DNA of 64,000 nucleotides from Pseudomonadota bacterium (GTDB lineage: Bacteria; Pseudomonadota; Alphaproteobacteria; Rhodospirillales; Magnetospirillaceae). Location of the stretch: positions 1 to 64,000 of the forward strand of contig JAJYTF010000019.1 in the NCBI GenBank assembly GCA_021793155.1, given 5' to 3'. A program made the translations under genes and the position numbers. Under the pieces are notes generated by a model. That model searched no databases. It saw only the letters and a list, made by a program, of their open reading frames with translations, and was not told the origin of the DNA. This document shows, one piece after another, positions 34,709 through 43,448 of the stretch; the first letter of the stretch is position 1, and each line of letters starts with the position of its first letter.

Positions 34709-35194
34709 TCAGCCGAACTCGTAATGGACGTGGTGAGCCAGATGGTCGGTGAATTTGTCGTGGTCATGGTGGTGGTCTGCCACCGGTACCGCCGCCGCGT
34801 CATCCGCCAGGCCCCAGGCGGGATCGGGATGGCCGATGGCAGCCGACGCGGCATGGGGTAGGCCTGGCCACGGCCGCAGTGGGTCCGTGGCTTGCGGGAA
34901 GAAAGGTGCCGAGTGGCTGGCGGCCGTCAGGGAAGAAAGGTCGAGCGTCTCGGCAAAAGACGTGAACAGATGGGCCATCGCCGTGCTGTGATCGCCCCTC
35001 GCCCCGCCGCCAGCGCCAAGGGACATCTCCGGCGCTCCTTTGGCGGCGACCACGGCCCGCCCTTCAGCACCGGCGGATGTCGTCGTACTGGATGCCGAAA
35101 GCCCATCGATTCCAAGCGTCCCGTAAGGAGCAAGACTGACGAAGCGCCCCTCTTTAGCCAGGACCGTGCTCTCGTTATACTTATCGATTCCCAT
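34709..35194 (-). CDS. Hypothetical protein with a His-rich C-terminus
   Basis: A 161-residue protein whose ATG has GAAGGA seven bases upstream in a strongly AT-rich leader, good support for a real gene. There is no signal peptide or membrane segment. The middle is Ala/Gly/Ser-rich and low in complexity. The end reads VPVADHHHDHDKFTDHLAHH then VHYEFG, with eight His, a likely metal-binding tail. I do not recognise the family. It is convergent with the efflux operon, 119 bases from its end. Confidence 0.6.
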   Translation of the reverse strand: MGIDKYNESTVLAKEGRFVSLAPYGTLGIDGLSASSTTTSAGAEGRAVVAAKGAPEMSLGAGGGARGDHSTAMAHLFTSFAETLDLSSLTAASHSAPFFPQATDPLRPWPGLPHAASAAIGHPDPAWGLADDAAAVPVADHHHDHDKFTDHLAHHVHYEFG

Positions 35195-35441
35195 GATTTT
35201 CCTTCATTTTATTTTTTATTTTCCGAACGCCGGTGCGTCTTGATCATTTATTATTATTGCAGACATGTTTAAAATTAATTAATTTGTGTTAACCAACAAG
35301 GGGGATACACCAAGGGCCTACCCATTCCCGGTTCGAGGTAGGGGTTGCCCGGGCGATCGGGGGGGCGACTTGCCGGCGGCGCCAAGATCGGCGACAGTCG
35401 ATCGCCGCACCGACAGCCACTCCTTGTTTTGGACATCGCCC

Positions 35442-36887
35442 GTGACCGCACTCGATCAGATCGAACCCAGCCTCGTTTGGCGGCATTTCGCCACGCTTTG
35501 CGCCATTCCCCGCCCCTCGCTCGGCGAGGCTGCGGCGCGCCGGCACATTGTGGACTGGGCCGCCCGGCACGGCTTGGCAGCGCAGACGGATGCCGCCGGC
35601 AACCTGCTGGTCCGCCGGCCTGCCTCGCCCGGCCGCGAAGGCCGGCCGGGGGTCGTCCTGCAGGCGCATCTCGACATGGTTTGCCAGGCCAACCGCGGGA
35701 TAGCGCACGACTTCACTGCCGACCCCATCCGCCCGGCGATCGAGGATGGCTGGGTGGTCGCCAGGGATACCACGCTGGGGGCCGACAACGGCATCGGGGT
35801 CGCACTGGCCATGGCCGCGCTGGAGGCTCCGAACCTGCCCCACCCGCCGCTCGAGGCGCTGTTCACCGTGGATGAGGAAACCGGCATGGGCGGGGCCCGT
35901 GGCTTGCCTCCCGGCCTGCTGCAAGGCAGCCGGATGCTCAACCTCGACACCGAGGAATGGGGTGAATTCACCCTGGGCTGTGCCGGCGGCTGCGACGTCA
36001 CCGTGACGCGCCGTTGCCCCACCAACCCGCCGCCGACCGGCTTCGCGGCGCGGCAAGTGATGGTGTCCGGCCTTCGGGGTGGCCATTCCGGCATCGACAT
36101 TCACCGCGGCCGCGGCAACGCCAACAAGCTGCTGGTCCGCCTGTTGCGGCTGCTCGAGAAGCGAACCGATCTGCGCCTGTGCGCCCTGGCGGGCGGCACC
36201 GCGCGCAACGCCCTGCCGCGCGAGGCCTGGGCCGTGGTGACGTTTCCGGCCGCCGACACAAGCCTGGTCGAAACCATCCTTGCCGAACAACTGGCGTTGT
36301 TCCGCGAAGAACTGGCGGGCGTCGACGATGCGATCCTGCTGCAGGCCAACTCTGCGCACCCCGCGCCCGTCCTCGACAAGGCCGATCAGGCCGCCCTTCT
36401 CGCCGCCATTCATGCCGCGCCGCACGGTGTCTATCGCATGAGCCCCGCTTTCGAGGGAGTGGTCGAGACATCCAACAATCTGGGAGTGATGCACTTGGCC
36501 GACGGCCGCTTCGAGGCCACCCTGATGGTCCGGTCGCTCCGTGACTCGGCGACCGCGGCACTGGCCGAGGAGATCGTCAGCCTGTTCTCCCTTGCCGACT
36601 GCCAAGCCGCCATCCTGGGCAGCTATCCCGGCTGGGCGCCGAATCCCCGGTCGCCTCTGCTTGGCCTGTGCCGCGATGTCTATCACCGCGAGTTCCAGGG
36701 CGAAGCCGTCACCCAGGTCATGCATGCGGGCCTGGAATGCGGACTGATCGTCGGCACCTATCCAGGCCTCGACATCGTCTCATTCGGGCCGACCATCAAG
36801 GGTGCCCACGCTCCCGGCGAGCGGGTCGACATCGCCTCGGTCGCCCGCAGCTGGCACCTGCTGACGGCGATCCTGGCGGCTCTCTGA
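35442..36887 (+). CDS. pepD: Aminoacyl-histidine dipeptidase (PepD-like)
   Basis: I choose the GTG at 35442, giving 481 residues, the usual PepD length. The longer frame from 35286 adds 52 residues without family character. The M20/M28-type metal site is complete: QAHLDMV, LGADNGIGV, VDEETGMGGARG and LDTEEWGEFTLGCAGG. The lid domain lies in the middle and GPTIKGAHAPGERVDI near the end. It hydrolyses Xaa-His and other dipeptides in the cytoplasm. Single gene. The 35195-35441 gap holds an AT-rich stretch and no other gene. Confidence 0.9.
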   Translation: MTALDQIEPSLVWRHFATLCAIPRPSLGEAAARRHIVDWAARHGLAAQTDAAGNLLVRRPASPGREGRPGVVLQAHLDMVCQANRGIAHDFTADPIRPAIEDGWVVARDTTLGADNGIGVALAMAALEAPNLPHPPLEALFTVDEETGMGGARGLPPGLLQGSRMLNLDTEEWGEFTLGCAGGCDVTVTRRCPTNPPPTGFAARQVMVSGLRGGHSGIDIHRGRGNANKLLVRLLRLLEKRTDLRLCALAGGTARNALPREAWAVVTFPAADTSLVETILAEQLALFREELAGVDDAILLQANSAHPAPVLDKADQAALLAAIHAAPHGVYRMSPAFEGVVETSNNLGVMHLADGRFEATLMVRSLRDSATAALAEEIVSLFSLADCQAAILGSYPGWAPNPRSPLLGLCRDVYHREFQGEAVTQVMHAGLECGLIVGTYPGLDIVSFGPTIKGAHAPGERVDIASVARSWHLLTAILAAL

Positions 36888-37027
36888 AGCCAGGCGCCTT
36901 CGGCATTGGCGATACGCGGGCTATCCGCTTCCTCCGATATCCAATGTTCGTATGGGCAATTCGATGCCGCCTGAGGTAGAAAATTAGATATTCGGCATCC
37001 CTCGAATGGGAGGCGAAATATTCGTCC

Positions 37028-37954
37028 ATGCCAAAGGCAGCCATGGTCATTGTTATCGGAAATGAAAAAGGCGGGTCTGGCAAGACTACGACGGCCATGC
37101 ATCTGGTTACAGCGCTCTTGCGAATGGGATTTCGCGTGGGAACGCTGGATCTTGACGTAAGGCAACAGAGCTTTTCACGCTATTTGCGCAATCGCCGCCG
37201 CATGTGCCAGGAAATGGACATTGCGTTGCCAATGCCCAAGCATCCCCAGTTCCGCCCGTTCGGCAATGACCCGTTCCCCTTGGTCAATGCCATTGGCGCG
37301 CTGTCCGCCGCCACCGATTTCGTCGTCATCGACTGTCCCGGCAGTGAGAACATCCTGGTGCGGACGGCTCACGCCCATGCCGACGTCGTGATCACTCCAA
37401 TCAACGACAGCTTCCTTGATCTGGACGTAATCGCCGACCTGAACGGCAAGGGCCGGTGCGACGGTCCCGGCGTCTATGCCGAGATGGTGAAGGGCCAGCG
37501 GCGCAAGCGCCTGGAAAGCAGGCGCCTCGGGCAGGATTGGGTGATCGTCCGCAATCGGCTCAGCCATATCGGCGACAAGAACAAGCAGAACCTTGCCGAC
37601 AAGCTCGACCAGCTTTGCGGAGTCCTGGAATTCCGTGTAACGCCGGGATTGTCCGAGCGAGTGGTCTTCCGGCAGATGTTCCTGGCCGGAGTGACCGTGC
37701 TCGACCTGGATGAGCCGTGCTTCGGCGTCGCCGACAGCAAGTCACACCGGGCGGCGACCGCCGAAGTTTGCCATCTGGTTCGCGCTATTCATCTGCCGGA
37801 AGTGGACCAGCGGCTTGCGCTCCTCGAACACACTCCCGGCCGGCGCGCGCCGGCCCTGCGGAACGAAGCGGAAGGGATCGGAAGCCCACCCTTCCGCTTG
37901 CCGCCGCTGGTCACGGAACGCTTTGCAAGCCCGGCCGCTCACGCATCGCAATAG
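37028..37954 (+). CDS. mipZ: MipZ-type division-plane positioning ATPase
   Basis: The 308-residue ParA-family ATPase has the deviant Walker A GNEKGGSGKTT (11-21). TLDLDVRQQSFSRYLRNR is the MipZ-specific switch segment, and FVVIDCPGSENILVRTAHA is the Walker B region. In alphaproteobacteria MipZ forms polar gradients with ParB and inhibits FtsZ assembly away from mid-cell. The last 40 residues are a Pro/Ala-rich tail, and the end overlaps the convergent transketolase-like gene by 44 bases. Confidence 0.88.
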   Translation: MPKAAMVIVIGNEKGGSGKTTTAMHLVTALLRMGFRVGTLDLDVRQQSFSRYLRNRRRMCQEMDIALPMPKHPQFRPFGNDPFPLVNAIGALSAATDFVVIDCPGSENILVRTAHAHADVVITPINDSFLDLDVIADLNGKGRCDGPGVYAEMVKGQRRKRLESRRLGQDWVIVRNRLSHIGDKNKQNLADKLDQLCGVLEFRVTPGLSERVVFRQMFLAGVTVLDLDEPCFGVADSKSHRAATAEVCHLVRAIHLPEVDQRLALLEHTPGRRAPALRNEAEGIGSPPFRLPPLVTERFASPAAHASQ

Positions 37955-40286
37955 CGCAGGCGTCGAGGATGGCGCCCGTATCGATGCCGTAGGCTCGATA
38001 CAGGTCGGGAATGTCGCCGGATTGCCCGAAGCGATCGACGCCCAGGGCGCGGCTGGAAAAGCCGCCGATGCTGGACATCCATGACAGCGTCGCGGGGTGG
38101 CCGTCGAGGACGGTGACCAGCGCGGCGCCGCGCGGCAGGCGTTCCATCAACCGCCCGGCATGGGAGCGGTCCGGCGAGCCCAGCAGGCGAGAGGCCTGCC
38201 AGTTGGCGTGCAAGCGGTCGGGCGAAGTCACGGCCAGCAGTCCGGCGGCGGGGATATCCCGGCGGACCTGATCGAACGCTTCGCGCGCCTCGGGCGCGAC
38301 GGCCCCGCAATAGACAAGGGCCAATGGACAATCCTGGCCCGGCGGAACCAGCCAATAGGCGCCTTCGATCACCTGGCGCATCAGGGCGGCGTCCATGCCA
38401 CGATCCGGCTGATCGAGGGGCCGGGTGGTCAGCCGCAGATAGATCGAACAGCCGTCAGGCTTCTGCATCTGTTCAAAGCCCCAGCACATGATCGCCGCCA
38501 GTTCGTCCACGTATGCCGGCTCGAAATAGGCCAGGCCGGGTTGGCCCATGCCGACCAACGGCGTGACGATGGATTGGTGGGCGCCGCCTTCCGGCGCCAG
38601 GGTGATGCCGGACGGGGTCCCCACCAGCATGAAGCGCGCATCCTGGTAGCAGGCGTAGTTCAGTGCATCCAGTCCGCGGGCGATGAACGGATCGTACAGC
38701 GTGCCGACCGGCAGCAGGCGCCGGCCGAACAGCGGCGCGGCCAGGCCCAGCGCTGCCAACTGAAGGAACAGATTGTTCTCGGCGATGCCCAGTTCGATAT
38801 GTTGCCCGGAGGGAGACATCGCCCATTTCTGCGCTGATACGACGTCCAGGTCGCGGAAGGTGTCCGGGCGCTGGCAGCGGTCGAAAATGCCGCGCCGGTT
38901 GACCCAACCGGCCAACCCCGTCGAGACGGTGACATCGGGCGAGGTCGTGACGATAGCTTTGGAGAAGGCGTCATCCCGCCGGGCCAGATCGCCGAGGATC
39001 TGGCCGAAGCCCTGCTGCGTCGACTGCGGCGCCTTGGTGTTCGCCGGCAGGATCGGGGGAACCGGTATCTTTGGGGAGGCGTGGGTCCGCTCGCCGACGA
39101 CGGCGAAGGGACAAGCCTCGATGAACCGGCGCAACTCGTCTTCGGGCCGGGTGCAGCAGCAGAACCGCTCCCATTCTCCGCCCTCGGCGATGCCCAGCCC
39201 GGCCTTGAAGGTGGCCATCTGTTCCTGATTCATCAGGCCGGCATGGTTATCCTTGTGGCCGGCCAGCGGCAATCCGAACCCCTTGATGGTGTAGGCAAGG
39301 AAGACGACCGGCCGGTCATGGTCAATGGATCGGAAGGCCTCGAGGACCGTTTCAATGTCGTGCCCGCCCAGATTGGTCGCCAGTGCCGCAAGCGCTTCGT
39401 CGTCATGGTTGGCCAGAAGAGCGGCGATGCCGGGAAGATGGCCGAGATCACGGCCGAGCGCCTGGCGCCAGGCGGCGCCGCCTTTGTAGGTCAGGGCCGA
39501 ATAAAGGGCGTTGGGGCAGTTGTCGATCCATTGGCGCAGGGCGTCGCCATCCGGCCCGGCGAACGCCGCCTGCAGCCGCTTGCCGTATTTCAGCGTCACC
39601 ACCTGCCAGTCCATCGCGTTGAACAGCGCGGCGATGCGGGAATGCAGGCGGTCGGTGGTGACTGCATCCAGGCTTTGCCGGTTGTAGTCGACGATCCACC
39701 AGACATTGCGGATGTCGTGCTTCCAGCCCTCCAGCAGGGCTTCGTAGATGTTGCCCTCGTCGAGTTCGGCGTCGCCCACCACGGCGATCATCCGCCCGGC
39801 CGGCGCTCGCCGAAGATAATCCTGGGTCAGACTGGCAAAGATGGTCATTGCGGCGCCCAACCCCACCGACCCGGTAGAAAAATCCACGCCGATCTTATCT
39901 TTCGTACGAGAGGGGTAGGACTGCGCCCCGCCCAGACCGCGGAAATTCTCCAGGCTCTCGCGCGTCTGCCGGCCCAGGATATATTCGATGGCGTGCAGCA
40001 CCGGCGCGGCATGGGGCTTCACCGCCACCCGATCCTGGGGCCGCAGCACGCCGAAATAGAGGGCGGTCATCAGTGCCGTGACCGAGGCGCAGGACGCCTG
40101 GTGACCGCCAACCTTGAGGCCGTCGCGTTTCGCGCGAAGGTGGTTGGCATTGTGGATCATCCAGGACGACAGCCATCGCACCTGCCGCTCGAGGTCGCGC
40201 AGGCAAGCCTGATCGCCTGGCTCGGACACCGTGCCGCCGATGGTTCGTGACTCAAGGGAAGCCTTGGCTGTATTTGCGATGGGCAT
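37911..40286 (-). CDS. Transketolase / pyruvate dehydrogenase E1-like enzyme
   Basis: From the ATG at 40286 (AGG upstream) the protein has 791 residues; a longer frame from 40379 is not supported. The thiamine-diphosphate motif GDAELDEGN...NVWWIVDYN is at about 210-245. KVGGHQASCASV near the N-terminus and STGSVGLGAAMTIFAS are the substrate and cofactor loops. The C-terminal half has the pyrimidine-binding and transketolase C domains. It resembles homodimeric PDH E1 (AceE) and alphaproteobacterial transketolase-like proteins whose substrate is often uncertain. It is divergent from an Lrp-family regulator, which probably controls it. Confidence 0.8.
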   Translation of the reverse strand: MPIANTAKASLESRTIGGTVSEPGDQACLRDLERQVRWLSSWMIHNANHLRAKRDGLKVGGHQASCASVTALMTALYFGVLRPQDRVAVKPHAAPVLHAIEYILGRQTRESLENFRGLGGAQSYPSRTKDKIGVDFSTGSVGLGAAMTIFASLTQDYLRRAPAGRMIAVVGDAELDEGNIYEALLEGWKHDIRNVWWIVDYNRQSLDAVTTDRLHSRIAALFNAMDWQVVTLKYGKRLQAAFAGPDGDALRQWIDNCPNALYSALTYKGGAAWRQALGRDLGHLPGIAALLANHDDEALAALATNLGGHDIETVLEAFRSIDHDRPVVFLAYTIKGFGLPLAGHKDNHAGLMNQEQMATFKAGLGIAEGGEWERFCCCTRPEDELRRFIEACPFAVVGERTHASPKIPVPPILPANTKAPQSTQQGFGQILGDLARRDDAFSKAIVTTSPDVTVSTGLAGWVNRRGIFDRCQRPDTFRDLDVVSAQKWAMSPSGQHIELGIAENNLFLQLAALGLAAPLFGRRLLPVGTLYDPFIARGLDALNYACYQDARFMLVGTPSGITLAPEGGAHQSIVTPLVGMGQPGLAYFEPAYVDELAAIMCWGFEQMQKPDGCSIYLRLTTRPLDQPDRGMDAALMRQVIEGAYWLVPPGQDCPLALVYCGAVAPEAREAFDQVRRDIPAAGLLAVTSPDRLHANWQASRLLGSPDRSHAGRLMERLPRGAALVTVLDGHPATLSWMSSIGGFSSRALGVDRFGQSGDIPDLYRAYGIDTGAILDACAIAMRERPGLQSVP

Positions 40287-40413
40287 GACCGGACCTCGCG
40301 TCTGGGATAACCCCAGTCTATCGCCTTGGCTGCAGCATGTGCTTGCGTTTACGGCCAAGACAGCGTCATGCTCGAACACATCTGACTAATTCTCAGACCA
40401 AATGTGATCGATT

Positions 40414-40899
40414 ATGCCAAAACGCCCGATCGATTCCATCGACCGCCGCATTCTTGCGTCGTTGCAGGACGACGGCCGGCTGTCCAACCTGGATCTGGCC
40501 GACAAGATCGGTCTGTCGCCGTCACCTTGCTCCCGGCGCGTGCGCCTGTTGGAGGAGGACGGGTTCATTCGCCGTTATGTGGCACTGCTGGACCCGGCGG
40601 CCATCGATCTTCCGGTGCATGTCTTCGTCAATGTCACCCTGGAAAAGCAGGTAAAGGCCAATCTGGAAACATTCGAGCGCAGCATCCTCGACCGGCCCGA
40701 AGTGATGGAATGCTACCTGATGACCGGCGAAGCCGATTACCTGCTGCGCGTGGTGGTTCCCGATCTGGCAGCCTACGAGCATTTTGTCCTCGACCATCTT
40801 ACCCATATTCCTGGCGTCGCAAGCATCAAGTCGAGTTTCGCGCTCAAACAGGTACAGTACCGGACCGCCCTGCCGCTCGATCATCTGGCAAAGGATTAG
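40414..40899 (+). CDS. Lrp/AsnC-family transcriptional regulator
   Basis: The 161-residue protein has an N-terminal winged helix ([20 protein letters not shown] then [20 protein letters not shown]) and a C-terminal RAM ligand-binding domain ([31 protein letters not shown]). It is divergently transcribed from the transketolase-like gene with 127 bases between, the classical arrangement for a local regulator responding to an amino acid or keto acid. The 40287-40413 gap should hold both promoters. Confidence 0.9.
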   Translation: MPKRPIDSIDRRILASLQDDGRLSNLDLADKIGLSPSPCSRRVRLLEEDGFIRRYVALLDPAAIDLPVHVFVNVTLEKQVKANLETFERSILDRPEVMECYLMTGEADYLLRVVVPDLAAYEHFVLDHLTHIPGVASIKSSFALKQVQYRTALPLDHLAKD

Positions 40900-40969
40900 A
40901 AAGGGAGTGGACCGGCAATCCCGCTCAGAACGTTCATATCGGACGAATGGATGGAAGGAGAAGCAGCCC

Positions 40970-41851
40970 ATGCCGAACGCCGTCAAATCGGGGAACTTCA
41001 GGATTGGTGGCGACATCGCCGTGCATCGCCTGGGCTTCGGCGCCATGCGCCTGACGGGGCCGGGCATATGGGGCGACCCGGCCGACCGCGCCGAGTGCCT
41101 GCGCACGCTGCGCCGCCTGCCCGACCTGGGCGTCAACCTGATCGACACGGCCGATTCCTATGGCCCTGACGTTTCCGAAGAACTGATTCGTGAAGCCCTT
41201 CATCCCTACCGCGGCATGCTGATCGCCACCAAGGGTGGCTTGGCGCGCACCGGGCCGGACCGCTGGGTGCCCGTGGGACGCCCCGAATACCTGATCCAGC
41301 AGGCCCATACCAGCCGCCGACGGCTGGGAGTCGAGCGGATTGACCTGTGGCAACTGCACCGCATCGATTCCAAGGTTCCGCGCCAGGAGCAGTTCGAGGC
41401 CATCAAGCAGCTGCGCGAACAGGGGGTCATCCGCCATATCGGCTTGAGCGAAGCCTCGGTGGCCGACATCGAGGCGGCGGCGGCGGTTTTCCCGGTGGCC
41501 ACCGTGCAGAACCGTTACAACCTGGTCGATCGCACCAGCGAAGAGGTTCTCGACCATTGCGCAAGGCGCGGCATCGGTTTCATCCCCTGGTACCCGCTGG
41601 CCAACGGGGCGCTGGCGAAGCCCGGATCGCTTCTGAACGACGTCGCCAAGCGCCACGGCGCGAAGCCCAGCCAGGTGGCGCTGGCCTGGTTGCTGAAACG
41701 CAGCCCGGTGATGTTGCCGATCCCCGGAACCTCGAAGGTCGCCCATCTGGAGGAAAACGTGGGAGCGGTCGAAATCGCACTATCCGACGAAGAGTACGCC
41801 GCCCTGGACCGCGAAGGGCGGGAGGAATTTCGGCGCTCGCGGGCGGCATAG
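40970..41851 (+). CDS. Aldo/keto reductase
   Basis: From the ATG at 40970, with GGAAGGAG upstream, the protein has 293 residues. The catalytic tetrad is visible: Asp and Tyr in [16 protein letters not shown], Lys in LIATKGG and His in LWQLHRID. The NADPH loop is [15 protein letters not shown]. It reduces an aldehyde or ketone with NADPH. It follows the Lrp gene by 70 bases and could be cotranscribed. The substrate is unknown. Confidence 0.88.
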   Translation: MPNAVKSGNFRIGGDIAVHRLGFGAMRLTGPGIWGDPADRAECLRTLRRLPDLGVNLIDTADSYGPDVSEELIREALHPYRGMLIATKGGLARTGPDRWVPVGRPEYLIQQAHTSRRRLGVERIDLWQLHRIDSKVPRQEQFEAIKQLREQGVIRHIGLSEASVADIEAAAAVFPVATVQNRYNLVDRTSEEVLDHCARRGIGFIPWYPLANGALAKPGSLLNDVAKRHGAKPSQVALAWLLKRSPVMLPIPGTSKVAHLEENVGAVEIALSDEEYAALDREGREEFRRSRAA

Positions 41852-41865
41852 GCCGGCCTGGCAGT

Positions 41866-42081
41866 TCAATAATGGGGTGGGGGCTTGTCGTCCTGCGAAG
41901 AGCGCGACCAGCCCTCCGCCACTTCGCTTAGCCGTTCCCGCAGGTGGCGGACCTGTGCCTTCAAGAGGTCGATGGTGCGCGCCTGCTGGGCCACGACCTC
42001 GGACAATTCCTCGGCCAGTCGCTCATGATGGGAAAGCCTGCTTTCCAGGGCAATGAGCCGCTGCTCGGTCATCTCATCCAC
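41866..42081 (-). CDS. slyX: SlyX-family small coiled-coil protein
   Basis: A 71-residue protein (or 68 from the second Met) that is nearly all coiled coil: EQRLIALESRLSHHERLAEE and VVAQQARTIDLLKAQVRHLR, ending in the typical SlyX tail DDKPPPHY. The function of SlyX is not known. It is the last of three minus-strand genes. Confidence 0.85.
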   Translation of the reverse strand: MDEMTEQRLIALESRLSHHERLAEELSEVVAQQARTIDLLKAQVRHLRERLSEVAEGWSRSSQDDKPPPHY

Positions 42082-42091
42082 GCTACGGCCC

Positions 42092-42295
42092 CTATCGCTT
42101 TTTCCGTGGCCGCTTCTGGCGCCCGGCCTGTTCGCCTTCCTTCCTTTGGACGAACAGCTTGCCGGCCTGCATGGCCGCCGCTCGGCTGATGTAGCTGCCG
42201 CAATCGAACCGCTGGCCTTCGAACATAACCACCAACGTGAACTGCTGGGGACCGATCTCGTCGACCTGGATGTTGGACAAAGGCGATGGCGTCAT
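42092..42295 (-). CDS. Small conserved-type protein of unknown function
   Basis: I start at the ATG at 42295, which overlaps the PAP2 stop as ATGA, giving 67 residues. The core (NIQVDEIGPQQFTLVVMFEG, FDCGSYISRAAAMQAGKLFV) looks like a compact alpha/beta fold. It is followed by a very basic tail, RKEGEQAGRQKRPRKKR. No family is recognised. Likely translated together with the PAP2 gene. Confidence 0.6.
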   Translation of the reverse strand: MTPSPLSNIQVDEIGPQQFTLVVMFEGQRFDCGSYISRAAAMQAGKLFVQRKEGEQAGRQKRPRKKR

Positions 42296-43152
42296 GGCCG
42301 TCTCAACCTCACCCAAGCCGGACCCGTCGTCAAGCCCGCATCCAACGGCGCGACCGGCCCGGTCGCCAGCCTCTGCCAGAAATCATGCCCGGCGCCTTGG
42401 GCGCAGAATGGGGCGTGCGCACGCAGGCTGGCCGAAATCATCCGGATGACCCGTTCGGCCGGCAGGCGCGTTCCGGCCATGGCCAGGGCGACAACGGCCA
42501 GAGAAAGGCTCAGCCGCCGAAGATCGAGCGGAGCATGGGCGACGCCCCGCATCCATCGGCGCGCCAGCAAGGCCACACTTCCGCCCACCACCAGCCCGGC
42601 CAGCACCTCGTGAAGGCTGTGAATGCCCAGCGAAACCCGCGTCGCGGCAATGGCGCCGACCAGCAAAGCGGCCGGCAGAACGGCCAGCAGGCGCCGCCGA
42701 CCAGTCAGCTGGCGGCTCGCCACCGCGGCGAGGGACCCGAGGACCGAAGCCGACATCGCCGCATGGCCACTAGGAGAACGGATGTCAAGGCGGAACAGGT
42801 GCAGGCCGCAGCCCGCCACGGCGATCTTCAACAGGGCAATGGCCAGGGCGGCGGTCAGCCAGGCGAGCAGGACAGCGCCGGCCTCCCGCCGGTGGCCGCT
42901 CCACGCCAGGAACGCAACGCTGACAAGGCAAATGGCGCTGAGCGTAGCGGAATCGCCGAGGTCGGTAATGGCAATGAAGAGCCGCTCCACCGATGTCACC
43001 CTTTCCAAACCGACCAGCCCCGGCCAGTCCCGGTAGAGCAGCCTTCCCCGCCCCTCCTCCAGGGCCGGAAGCATAGAGCCGGAAACCGCTATAGCGAACC
43101 CCGGCGAACCCGAGAATGGCAACAGTTCTTGGGTGCGTTGCCGCGAGGTCAT
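42292..43152 (-). CDS. PAP2-superfamily membrane phosphatase
   Basis: The start is uncertain: ATG at 43152 gives 286 residues, ATG at 43074 gives 260, and the frame is open to 43326. Several hydrophobic helices surround the phosphatase motifs RSPSGHAAMSASV and RVSLGIHSLHEVLAGL, the second and third PAP2 signatures. The KxxxxxxRP first motif is not obvious, since the corresponding region is LKIAVAGCGLHLFRLDI. It probably dephosphorylates a lipid phosphate or diphosphate at the membrane. A C-terminal tail of about 90 residues has no known domain. Confidence 0.75.
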   Translation of the reverse strand: MTSRQRTQELLPFSGSPGFAIAVSGSMLPALEEGRGRLLYRDWPGLVGLERVTSVERLFIAITDLGDSATLSAICLVSVAFLAWSGHRREAGAVLLAWLTAALAIALLKIAVAGCGLHLFRLDIRSPSGHAAMSASVLGSLAAVASRQLTGRRRLLAVLPAALLVGAIAATRVSLGIHSLHEVLAGLVVGGSVALLARRWMRGVAHAPLDLRRLSLSLAVVALAMAGTRLPAERVIRMISASLRAHAPFCAQGAGHDFWQRLATGPVAPLDAGLTTGPAWVRLRRP

Positions 43153-43448
43153 AATCCATACGGGCCGAACGACAGCCCTCTCGCGCAATGAGCGGCGCCA
43201 CGCCGACCAAGGGTGTGGTAACTCGGGGCGCCTTCCCCCGAGGCAAAATTCGCGGCCAACCGCCACGACGCCTATGCCCGCCGACGCAACCCTGCCGGTT
43301 CGCCTATGGGCTAAAAATCCAGGCATGCCCGCTGCCGGCCGGCACTCACTCTCAAATAGCGAATATTCTCACCCGGAAAATGTGTTTCGGCAACTCCAAT
43401 CACGACGCAGAATACGCTTGCGCCAGCGTGGTATAAGGGCACCACAGA

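Noticed and set aside
35286-35441. 52-codon N-terminal extension of pepD
   Set aside because: It lacks similarity to the family, and the GTG at 35442 gives the standard length.
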